Of a stretch of 30,554 nucleotides of DNA, positions 1 to 6,435 are shown piece by piece (position 1 is the stretch's first letter; every line of letters begins with the position of its first letter). Source of the stretch: CAYUNA01 sp047629355. Lineage in GTDB: Bacteria; Bacteroidota; Bacteroidia; Chitinophagales; Saprospiraceae. The notes under the pieces are model-generated. The model was not told the DNA's origin, made no database searches, and was given only the letters and a program-made list of their open reading frames with translations. The position numbers were made by a program, and so were the translations under genes. The DNA lies in assembly GCA_047629355.1 (NCBI GenBank), contig JBLHWU010000056.1, forward strand, positions 1-30,554, in the 5' to 3' direction.

Positions 1-898
1 TAGAGAAGTCCAAATCTTGTGCAGAAACGGTCATGCTATCTGCTTTGATATTCAAAATCACTTGATTCGTTGTCTTGTTCGCGTAAATCGCAATCCGTTT
101 TAAGGAATTTTGAAAGTCTTTACGTGGTAAGGTTAACAAATTCGGATTGTCAACAGGAATCACTGCATTGTAATCTGGATAACGCGCGTCAATCAATCGA
201 CAGACCAAATGGGTATTGTCAAAGCTAAAAAAGGCATTGGCTTTGTTGAAGGAAAACTTCACATCGCCACCTGACGGCAAAGCACTTTTCAGTAAGTTCA
301 ATGCTTTTTTCGGAACAATGAACGATGTCGAAACTTCGCTCGTCACTTCTGAAAAAGTATATTTTACCAACTTATGCGCATCGGTTGCTACAAAAGTTAA
401 TTTATCAAAGTCAACTTGAAAATACACACCTGTCATCGCTGGTCGCAACTCGTCATTGCTCGTCGCAAATAATGTTTTGCTAATTGCATTGCCCAATACT
501 GGCGCAGGTACAGCGATGGAATCTACACCGTCTGCTTCTGGTATTTTAGGAAAATCATCGCCGTTTTCACCTGCTAACTTATACTTTCCATAAGCCGAAG
601 TAATTTCGATACCGAAATTTTCATCGTTAATAGAAAAAGTAATAGGCTGTTCGGGCAAGGCTTTCAAGGTATCCAATAAAATTCGAGCCGGGACAGCAAC
701 CATTCCGTTAGCGTCAGACATCACATCAATTTGCGTAGAAATGGAAGTCTCCAAATCAGTCGCGGCAATGGTCAATTTATTCTCAGCGATAGTGAATAGA
801 AAGTCTTCCAAAATCGGCAAAACAGGGTTTGACCCAATCGCACCACCCGCAATGGTGAGCTGTTTTAATAATTCAGATGAGGAAACACTAAATTTCAT
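1..898 (-). CDS. dnaN: DNA polymerase III subunit beta (sliding clamp), 3' end outside window
   Basis: This is the ring-shaped processivity clamp that tethers DNA polymerase III to DNA in the cytoplasm. The reverse strand reads from an ATG at 898 without a stop to the window edge, giving about 299 residues of a protein usually near 370. The N-terminus MKFSVSSSELLKQL, then GAIGSNPVLPILEDFLF, AATDLETSIS, VPARILLDTLKALP and, in the second domain, RPAMTGVYFQ and FVATDAHKLVKY are hallmark clamp segments. The third domain is only partly present, so the C-terminus cannot be judged. The frame is clean. A TAnnTTTG-like box lies about 50 bp upstream. No dnaA or recF is visible nearby, so origin linkage cannot be inferred. 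I am sure of the family. Confidence 0.95.
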   Translation of the reverse strand, partial: MKFSVSSSELLKQLTIAGGAIGSNPVLPILEDFLFTIAENKLTIAATDLETSISTQIDVMSDANGMVAVPARILLDTLKALPEQPITFSINDENFGIEITSAYGKYKLAGENGDDFPKIPEADGVDSIAVPAPVLGNAISKTLFATSNDELRPAMTGVYFQVDFDKLTFVATDAHKLVKYTFSEVTSEVSTSFIVPKKALNLLKSALPSGGDVKFSFNKANAFFSFDNTHLVCRLIDARYPDYNAVIPVDNPNLLTLPRKDFQNSLKRIAIYANKTTNQVILNIKADSMTVSAQDLDFS

Positions 899-949
899 AA
901 CGTTATTAATTTCAATGGTTTATATAGTTTTTATGAAGCATGCTTTCCG

Positions 950-957
950 CAAAAATA
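950..957 (-). promoter_or_regulatory. dnaN: Possible -7 promoter box of dnaN
   Basis: The reverse strand reads TATTTTTG, an exact match to the Bacteroidota -7 consensus TAnnTTTG, about 50 bp upstream of the dnaN ATG. No convincing -33 TTG stands at the usual distance, so this is a weak call. Confidence 0.35.
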
Positions 958-1103
958 GCCTTTCCTTGCTTAATATTTAGAAAAAAAAACTAACAAGTTG
1001 TTGATAACTTATCATTTATGTGGAAAACGTATAGAAGGAGGTAAAATTAGCCTTATTTTAAAGGAAATTTGAAGGTTCAGACTAAGGTTTTTTGGCTTAA
1101 AAA

Positions 1104-1152
1104 TAAAGGCACGCTGGCAACTACAATATTGTAATCGCCAACATGCCTTTTA
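1104..1152 (-). terminator. Hairpin terminator-like structure
   Basis: AAAGGCA and TGGC in the left arm pair with GCCA and TGCCTTTT in the right arm, and the loop holds a second small palindrome (ACAATATTGT). T or A runs stand on both outer sides. It lies downstream of the decayed T9SS gene (minus strand) and upstream of dnaN, so it could end leftward transcription before the dnaN promoter. The rest of the 536-bp gap 899-1434 holds the GCATCGC hairpins and no credible gene. Confidence 0.45.
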
Positions 1153-1235
1153 ATTACTTTGCGTTGTTTAGAAGTTTTGCTTTAAAAACTGAATAACTTT
1201 ATTTCCGTGTAAATTAAGTTTCTTGCAATTTTAAA

Positions 1236-1389
1236 GGCGCATCGCGCCGACACCGTTTGTAGAAAAATTGAGATTGTATTTCTAAAGTGGCATCGCCACG
1301 ACACCAAATATAATCGACAGTGCCGCTGCGATGCGGCTTTAGAAATGGACACCAAACCAATAGCTACAAACAGTACCAAGGCGATGCCT
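1236..1389. repeat. Cluster of four GCATCGC hairpin repeats
   Basis: Four short palindromes share the core GCATCGC but have different, self-complementary stems: GGCGCATCGCGCC (1236-1248), GTGGCATCGCCAC (1287-1299), GCCGCTGCGATGCGGC (1322-1337, reverse orientation) and AGGCGATGCCT (1379-1389, reverse orientation). The first two are each followed directly by GACACC. TTTCTAAAG or a close variant precedes the stem in copies 1, 2 and (reverse strand) 3. The stems differ by paired substitutions, which suggests that the hairpin rather than the sequence is kept. A short minus-strand reading frame across this cluster looks spurious. Confidence 0.6.
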
Positions 1390-1434
1390 CTATAATTCAA
1401 GGAAACTTAGTTTTTACGATATTCATTTCAAAGT

Positions 1435-1945
1435 CTACAATTTAACCAATCGCTCAACAACTCCTGTTCCCCTTAATTTTACAAAGTAAATACCGCTCGC
1501 CAAGCCTGAAACATCCATTTTAACCGCATTCCTACCCATTTGTGTATTTTGATAAAAACGCAACTGAACTTATCCTTGACTATTCTAAATAATAATCTCC
1601 TCCTCTCGATTTATTTCAGAATTAAATAAAATGGTTACCTGAGTATGCGCTGGATTTGGTAGTAATTTAATTTGCTTGGAAACCTTATTTTTTTAATGAA
1701 ATTTCTTCAGTTTTTATCGATTAAATAACCGTATTATTTCCGCCCATCAACGCTTGCGCAGTATTATCATCTATTGCAGTTATGAACATCCCTGCACAAG
1801 TACAGCCGTCTGCCAGAATCACATCGTCTCCCGTATTGGGGTCACCATCAAAACAGGGCGTACCAGGTGTCGTCGGCAAATCAAAGTTTTCGTCATCGCA
1901 ATCTTTTCTAAAAAATACTATTTGCGCATGTAGTTTTTTTCACTA
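1435..1945 (-). pseudogene. Decayed 3' end of a T9SS-secreted protein
   Basis: Read on the reverse strand, the segment starts with a Cys/Asp-rich module (PGTPCFDGDPNTGDD, ADGCTCAG) typical of Saprospiraceae secreted proteins. It ends with a complete-looking type A T9SS sorting domain: LLPNPAHTQVTILFN, then MDVSGLASGIYFVKL, then VERLVKL and a stop. The reading frame is broken by a TAA after NNTVI, by a one-base frameshift before the sorting domain, and by a TAG and a TAA inside it. The upstream part is cut by a TAG and a TGA near 1943, so the 5' portion is missing. T9SS sorting domains normally direct export across the outer membrane; this copy cannot be expressed as one protein. Its former function is unknown. 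Confidence 0.8.
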
Positions 1946-1961
1946 ATTTATCATGCCCTTT

Positions 1962-2840
1962 TTATGTTGAAACATTCCCCAATATCAGTTCTAAAACCGC
2001 TTTTCCATAAACCTCAGGTGCTTCCAACATCGGATAATGTCCAATATCTTTTAAAATCTGCAATCGATTATTGGGAATGTTTTTATGCAATTCATGCGCC
2101 ATTTCAACGACGGCAACGGGGTCTTTATCTGCCCACAAAAGATTGATAGGTAAATCCGTTTTATACAAGCCATTGGCTATCCAACGATTCCAGAACTTGA
2201 AGCGTTCGGGAATGTATTGCGTTATTTTAGGTAAGACTTTGCGACCGCCGTTTGCTTCCAACAGACCCCAAAGAATGTCCAATTCTGCGTCATTACATTT
2301 GGATTTATCCCACCAAATTTTACGCATATTGTACTTGAAATATCCTCGCGAACTGAGTTTTACCAACAGTGGTCCAAAGAACGGATGATACAGCAATTTT
2401 TGAGATAACAATAGTGACGCCATTTCAATCAACATGCTACCATTTCCAAGCGTTGCGGATTGAATTGTAACCGGTTCGATACCAATATTTCTACGGTAAA
2501 TAATTTCTGTCGCAACGCTTGTGCCGTAGTCGTGTGCCAGCAAATGCGCTTTTTTGACACCCAATTTTTGCCAAAGCTGCTGTGCGACTTCGGCTTGTTC
2601 GATGAGTGAATAGGAATAATTTTTAGGCTTGTCAGAAAACCCATAACCCAAGTGATCGTGAATGATGACTCGAAAGTGCGGCTTCCACACCTCGAGTACT
2701 TTATAATAATCAAATGAAGCGGAAGGGTAGCCATGCAAAATGACTAAGGTTGCATCGCCTTCGCCCGCTTCGACGGTGAAAACTTTATGCTCACCAATTT
2801 GATGATACGTGCCCAGGGCTTGCCATTCTTGTACGGTCAT
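1962..2840 (-). CDS. Alpha/beta hydrolase with Asp nucleophile (MEST/epoxide-hydrolase-like)
   Basis: This is a cytoplasmic alpha/beta-hydrolase-fold enzyme of about 292 residues with no signal peptide. The oxyanion-hole segment is LVILHGYPSAS. The nucleophile elbow reads LAHDYGTSVA, so the nucleophile is Asp, as in haloalkane dehalogenases and epoxide hydrolases, not Ser. The acid is probably Asp in WADKDPV and the base His in IGHYPMLE. The segments GYGFSDKP, HDYG and GHYP, with their spacing, resemble the eukaryotic MEST/PEG1 group, whose substrate is not settled. I chose the ATG at 2840 (MTVQEWQALG); a TTG ten codons upstream also keeps the frame. It is followed by the decayed T9SS gene and preceded by the esterase gene on the same strand. 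The reaction type is inferred from the nucleophile; the substrate is unknown. Confidence 0.85.
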   Translation of the reverse strand: MTVQEWQALGTYHQIGEHKVFTVEAGEGDATLVILHGYPSASFDYYKVLEVWKPHFRVIIHDHLGYGFSDKPKNYSYSLIEQAEVAQQLWQKLGVKKAHLLAHDYGTSVATEIIYRRNIGIEPVTIQSATLGNGSMLIEMASLLLSQKLLYHPFFGPLLVKLSSRGYFKYNMRKIWWDKSKCNDAELDILWGLLEANGGRKVLPKITQYIPERFKFWNRWIANGLYKTDLPINLLWADKDPVAVVEMAHELHKNIPNNRLQILKDIGHYPMLEAPEVYGKAVLELILGNVST

Positions 2841-2872
2841 TTTTTTTTGAAATCTAAAAAGATGTATCAAAA

Positions 2873-2955
2873 CGTAGCAGATGCCTCACTTTATAGAAAG
2901 ACCGATATTTAATTAGTTAGATTACTGCTTTTATAAATATTGGGTATCTGCTACC
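2873..2955. repeat. GGTAGCAGATACC-type inverted repeat, copy 1
   Basis: CGTAGCAGATGCC (2873-2885) and GGTATCTGCTACC (2943-2955) form an inverted pair with a 57-bp spacer between two minus-strand genes. The same 13-bp word recurs in two tight hairpins at 21700-21798, so this is a dispersed family and not a private terminator. Confidence 0.5.
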
Positions 2956-2987
2956 TGCCTGTTTTCAATCTTCTAATACAGTTTCTA

Positions 2988-3956
2988 TTATTGCACGACT
3001 AATTTTTTAGAAAACATTCCTAAACTTGTCGTAACATTAAGGAAATAAATGCCTTTTTCTAAGTTTTCCGTCACTACTTGATTTGTATTTTCTAAATAAA
3101 GTACCACTTTACCTGATACATCAAACACTTGAATCTCAGAAGGAATCTCTTCATTTTCTAACTCAATTTTCACAGCATTTCCAAGCGAAACAGGATTTGG
3201 GAAAACCGTCGTTTTCGCAGCTAATTTTAAATTATTCACGCCGTCAATAATGCCACATCCTACCGATTCTAACCATTGAAACCCTTCGGTCAAAATGGTA
3301 TTTCGATTATTAAAATCAATTGTATGACCGACGCCACTCAACAAATTAGTTTCTACACAAGCACCTGCGTCAATCAACGCATCCCGTATCGGAGTAAAGC
3401 GAATACTCGGTGAATCATTGCTACCATGAATGATATAAAATGGTTTATCGACTGAGTTTTCGATTACGCCACCTGTCTCATTTAAGCCATTGATTGCTGC
3501 ACCGATTGGCATAAAACCCGCGAATTTATCGACATTACTGAGTCCATAGGTATAAGTCGTACGAGCGCCCCAAGAGAAGCCCATTGTATAAATTTTCGAT
3601 TCATCGACATTGTACCAAGTGAGCATAGAGTCGAGAATAACGTCGGTAAAAGCGATGTCAATTGGGTCGTCCACCGCGCCGTCTGCACCTCCATCAGGAC
3701 ATATCATTAGAATGTCATTCGCTTCCGCAAACGCAATTAACGTATCGCACCAGCTAACCGAATTCCAGCGACTGGTATTGAGTGGATGTAATCCCAAAAC
3801 CATTTTATTCGGCGTATTTTCATCATAAGAAGAAGGCACGTAAATCGAATATTGCTTGGCGGGGTCCGTTTGAAAATCAAGGGTTGCATCAATTCGAGTT
3901 TGCGCATTTAACTGGCAAAAAAGAGTGCTGAAAAAGAAGAGTAGAAAATATCGCAT
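2988..3956 (-). CDS. Secreted PHB-depolymerase/LpqC-like esterase with T9SS sorting domain
   Basis: This is an exported alpha/beta hydrolase of about 322 residues. The start chosen is the ATG at 3956, because MRYFLLFFFSTLFCQLNAQ is a good Sec signal peptide; the frame runs 25 codons further upstream, but that part would bury it. The catalytic domain (about residues 20-235) has the Ser elbow GFSWGAR, a likely acid in IIHGSND and a likely His in SGVGHTIDF. The order and the CPDGGADG segment fit the PHB depolymerase/LpqC/feruloyl-esterase group. The C-terminal part, about residues 250-322 (VFPNPVSLGNAVKIELEN through KGIYFLNVTT to KKLVVQ), is a type A T9SS domain, so the enzyme is probably surface-attached or released. 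Its substrate (polyester, acetylated or feruloylated glycan) cannot be told. Confidence 0.85.
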   Translation of the reverse strand: MRYFLLFFFSTLFCQLNAQTRIDATLDFQTDPAKQYSIYVPSSYDENTPNKMVLGLHPLNTSRWNSVSWCDTLIAFAEANDILMICPDGGADGAVDDPIDIAFTDVILDSMLTWYNVDESKIYTMGFSWGARTTYTYGLSNVDKFAGFMPIGAAINGLNETGGVIENSVDKPFYIIHGSNDSPSIRFTPIRDALIDAGACVETNLLSGVGHTIDFNNRNTILTEGFQWLESVGCGIIDGVNNLKLAAKTTVFPNPVSLGNAVKIELENEEIPSEIQVFDVSGKVVLYLENTNQVVTENLEKGIYFLNVTTSLGMFSKKLVVQ

Positions 3957-3986
3957 AGAATCATTTTTAGTTGTGAAATATAGATA

Positions 3987-4015
3987 CAAAAGTAATTGGA
4001 ATACTAAAACCAAAA
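3987..4015 (-). promoter_or_regulatory. Bacteroidota-type promoter of the T9SS esterase
   Basis: The reverse strand has TTTTGG (4010-4015) and, about 16 bp later, TACTTTTG (3987-3994), matching the TTTG / TAnnTTTG pattern of Bacteroidota housekeeping promoters. The -7 box ends about 30 bp before the ATG at 3956, which supports that start and leaves a short leader. Confidence 0.5.
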
Positions 4016-4150
4016 GAGAATATCTTTGCAAAAGAGGGGACAGTAGAGGTCATAATAATGTGTTCCTTGGCTAGACATCAGTGGGTGCAGTAATCATTTT
4101 AAGTTGATAAGGAATTAATAATTTAGGTGTGTCCAAAGTTTTTGAAATGA

Positions 4151-4232
4151 TTTTTTTGCTGATTATTATCATAATTTTTAGGATAGTTAAGATAATTTTT
4201 CATTCGAAAAATCCTAATAATCAGCAAAAAAA
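4151..4232. repeat. Long inverted repeat downstream of the DUF3137 gene
   Basis: TTTTTTGCTGATTATTA (about 4152-4168) is the exact complement of TAATAATCAGCAAAAAA (4215-4231). The arms enclose a 46-bp loop with its own small hairpin (TTTTTC ATTC GAAAAA). A second pair, TTAGGAT and ATCCTAA, competes with the outer stem. It starts 7 bp after the stop of the minus-strand gene. It could terminate transcription, but the T-run precedes the stem on the coding strand instead of following it, so a MITE-like origin is equally possible. Confidence 0.5.
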
Positions 4233-4238
4233 AAAGCA

Positions 4239-5165
4239 TCAGTGATGATTGTCAAATTCCTCTACCAAATTCACAATGGTATGAATGTCATCAAAAAACT
4301 CCCGAATTAAATCGAAACTCACATTGGACTGAAAAATATGTGGCTCCAACATATCTTTTGGATTCGTGATAGCAATATAGAGGTTTTTGCCCTCGAAAGA
4401 CACATAAATTTGTTTGCCAGTACGCATTACATAATCTGCAAATACCTTCTGCATATAATCAGGAAGCACCTCCCCTATTTTTACATTGATACTCGCATAA
4501 GTCAAAAACAGCTCTCGAAATGCCGTATTTTTAATAAAACCATCCATATCTGCAACGTTGATAAGATTAATGTATTTGATGGTTCTAATTAAAAACTGAC
4601 GGAATTCCCGAGGCAACATAATGACCGTTCCGTTGAGTGGTGTCTTTAATTCCGCATGAAGAAAAACCCCACGAAAAACATAATTTAACCGATTTCTGAC
4701 CCGAGAAAATTCCTTAACATTTAATTCACTTAGTTGAAACTTCACCTCATCCACCCGTCCTTCGATGTAGTCCTCTCCTTCATATACCGCAGGTTTTACA
4801 CCAAAAAGCTTACTGTCCATAAACATCTGCATTGGAATGTATCTATGCGGGTCGTAACTCATACTTCGGAAATTAATACTTTCCTTCATGAAATCCAAAA
4901 TGAGGTTGACGACCTTTGGTTTGAAGTCAGTTCTAAATTTTTTCACCTGCCGCCACAACATGTACATATATATAGCCACTGGAATCATGAGTGTCAACGT
5001 GACAATCAAAATATCCAAATACAATTCAAAAATAACGAGGGCAATGATGACCAAAAAAGAAAAAAACATTAGGCGCAACAGTCGTCGCCGTTGTCGGTCC
5101 AATCGCATCAGTTCGGGATGGATGGTTTGGTTGTAGTAAATTCTGAATTCGTTTAAGTCTCTCAT
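4239..5165 (-). CDS. DUF3137-family membrane protein
   Basis: This 308-residue protein has two closely spaced transmembrane segments near the N-terminus (about residues 29-47 and 50-70: LMFFSFLVIIALVIFELYL, then a hydrophobic stretch ending MLWRQ). The rest is a cytoplasmic domain rich in basic and aromatic residues. The start EFRIYYNQTIHPELMRLDRQRR, the central YEGEDYIEGRV and FQLSEL segments and the late VSFEGKNLYIAI fit the DUF3137 family, which is sometimes found beside LemA proteins; no lemA is visible here. It is a single-gene unit between the esterase and the divergent lipoprotein. The function of the family is unknown and I see no catalytic motif. Confidence 0.8.
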   Translation of the reverse strand: MRDLNEFRIYYNQTIHPELMRLDRQRRRLLRLMFFSFLVIIALVIFELYLDILIVTLTLMIPVAIYMYMLWRQVKKFRTDFKPKVVNLILDFMKESINFRSMSYDPHRYIPMQMFMDSKLFGVKPAVYEGEDYIEGRVDEVKFQLSELNVKEFSRVRNRLNYVFRGVFLHAELKTPLNGTVIMLPREFRQFLIRTIKYINLINVADMDGFIKNTAFRELFLTYASINVKIGEVLPDYMQKVFADYVMRTGKQIYVSFEGKNLYIAITNPKDMLEPHIFQSNVSFDLIREFFDDIHTIVNLVEEFDNHH

Positions 5166-5323
5166 AAAATGCTTCGTAATCTATTTCAAGATGAAAGGTA
5201 GTATTTTTTTTTAAAAATGCATTTAAAATCAACGTGTGTTACTTAACAGAATATTAATATCAAGTGATATCACATATCTAATTTAATTTTCGTTGTACTT
5301 TTACGAATGTTATTTCTGAAAAA

Positions 5324-5331
5324 TAACTTTG
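5324..5331 (+). promoter_or_regulatory. Possible -7 box upstream of lipoprotein gene
   Basis: TAACTTTG matches TAnnTTTG about 118 bp before the lipoprotein ATG. The nearest TTG (5293-5295) is 28 bp further upstream, which is too far for a standard -33 element, so this is only a candidate. Confidence 0.25.
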
Positions 5332-5449
5332 ACTCCATATGATTAGAAAGACAAGACCATTTTCTCACTCAAACTCCTTTTGTCAAATCATACTGACCAA
5401 ATAAAATAATTTAGAAAAATAATTTTTAACACCTTTAAAGATATTTACC

Positions 5450-6016
5450 ATGAAAAAATTGCTTCCTTTTTTACTACTTGCATTTGTAGCAATCTTTGCC
5501 GCTTGTGATAAAGACGATGATGGCGCAGAAAATGCTCAATTATTGAGTTACGATGGCTCAAATGCGAATGCACCAGATTTACCTGCGGGTAATTATATTT
5601 TTGGCGTCCGTTTTCCGCCAAATGAGACGGAAGCTTTCCAAGATAGCTTGTTAACAGAAGTCCGTTTTTATGTCAAGAGTCCACCGAATAGTTTGCGGGT
5701 ACGAGTGTATGGACCAGGTATGAATGAAGCACCAGGTGATATTTTGTACCAATCTAATGCCTTGACTGCTTTGGTAGAGTCTGAAAGCTGGTACACACAT
5801 ACCTTGACTCAACCAGTGACGATTACGGGTGATGAGTTGTGGTTGGCGGTAAGCTTTTCGCATAACAATAATCTACGGTCTATTGGTTGCGACAGCGGCC
5901 CAGCAGTTGCCAACGGTGATTTTATTTTTGATGAATCTTTTAATAATTGGGCAAAGTTTAGTGTAGAAACGTCAGAAAGTGTGAATTGGAATATTCGTGG
6001 ACGAGCAGGAAAATAG
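5450..6016 (+). CDS. Small putative lipoprotein of unknown function
   Basis: This 188-residue protein begins with a lipoprotein signal peptide (MKKLLPFLLLAFVAIFAAC). The lipobox Cys is at about residue 19 and is followed by DKDDDG. An acidic patch just after the Cys is common in surface-exposed Bacteroidota lipoproteins. The remainder is predicted as beta-rich: LTEVRFYVKSPPNSLRVRVYG, a VESESWYTHTL segment and DELWLAVSF look like strands of one jelly-roll or Ig-like sandwich. This layout is often annotated as a hypothetical protein in Bacteroidota. There is no T9SS domain, so it reaches the envelope by Lol or lipoprotein export. It is monocistronic and followed by a strong terminator. Its function is unknown. 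Confidence 0.8.
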   Translation: MKKLLPFLLLAFVAIFAACDKDDDGAENAQLLSYDGSNANAPDLPAGNYIFGVRFPPNETEAFQDSLLTEVRFYVKSPPNSLRVRVYGPGMNEAPGDILYQSNALTALVESESWYTHTLTQPVTITGDELWLAVSFSHNNNLRSIGCDSGPAVANGDFIFDESFNNWAKFSVETSESVNWNIRGRAGK

Positions 6017-6041
6017 GTTTGAAACTCCTTAAAAAATGGCA

Positions 6042-6080
6042 CAAAAAAAGCCCTTACATCACTGTAAGGACTTTTTTTTT
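6042..6080. terminator. Bidirectional rho-independent terminator
   Basis: CCTTACA (6052-6058) and TGTAAGG (6063-6069) form a tight 7-bp stem with a 4-base loop. An A-run precedes it and a T-run (6072-6080) follows it. It can end the lipoprotein transcript on the plus strand and the tRNA transcript on the minus strand. Confidence 0.85.
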
Positions 6081-6081
6081 G

Positions 6082-6155
6082 TAGCGAGAGGCGGGCTTGA
6101 ACCGCCGACCTCGGGATTATGAATCACGCGCTCTAACCAGCTGAGCTACCTCGCC
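6082..6155 (-). tRNA. tRNA with anticodon CAU (probably elongator tRNA-Met)
   Basis: The reverse strand folds into a full 74-nt cloverleaf. The acceptor GGCGAGG pairs with TCTCGCT (first pair G-U), the D arm is GCTC/GAGC, the anticodon loop is TTCATAA (anticodon at 6119-6121), and the T arm is GGCGG/CCGCC around TTCAAGC with discriminator A. CCA is not encoded. The anticodon stem CGTGA/TCCCG has one T-C mismatch in the middle. CAU is read by initiator Met, elongator Met and lysidine-modified Ile2. The first pair can form, which speaks against an initiator; elongator Met is most likely, but Ile2 is not excluded. Confidence 0.92.
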
Positions 6156-6235
6156 ACTTTTTAAGCGGACGCAAATATCTAACTTTTATTTCGTAACCGC
6201 AATTTTTTTTCAAAAAAAAATAGTCGATTGACCAT

Positions 6236-6399
6236 TTAGTAACGATAAAAAAATAACTCCGCCATTTAGACAGGGCAAATTTCCCTCATTTTTCACTTGA
6301 AATCAGTCAAAGCATCAACAATTATCCTTCTTTAAAGTAAAAACTGAGAAAAATTATCCACTGTCTAACTTGTCGGACTTATTATTTATCGTTACTTAG
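6236..6399. repeat. Long-hairpin MITE-like element, copy A1 (164 bp)
   Basis: The ends GTAACGATAA (6239) and TTATCGTTAC (to 6395) are exact inverted repeats. The whole element folds on itself: left-arm words TCCGCC, TTTAGACAG and CATTTTTCACTT meet right-arm complements TCCGACA, TTAGACAGT and CAGTTTTTACTT. It holds no reading frame of note. Its right half is nearly identical to 14000-14107, and its end-to-end layout matches 11656-11819. It fills the gap between the tRNA and the TPR gene. Confidence 0.7.
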
Positions 6400-6435
6400 T
6401 TGATTGCTTATTGGAAATATACCTTTAAAGTTAAA

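Noticed and set aside
997..1027. Two DnaA-box-like words (TGTTGATAA, TGTGGAAAA) upstream of dnaN, hinting at a replication origin
   Set aside because: Each has one mismatch to TGTGNATAA, there are only two, and no dnaA gene or AT-rich unwinding element with more boxes is visible.
1182..1400. Minus-strand reading frame with a hydrophobic start across the GCATCGC hairpins
   Set aside because: It translates the hairpin repeats and has no family resemblance; the hydrophobic start is a by-product of AT-rich DNA.
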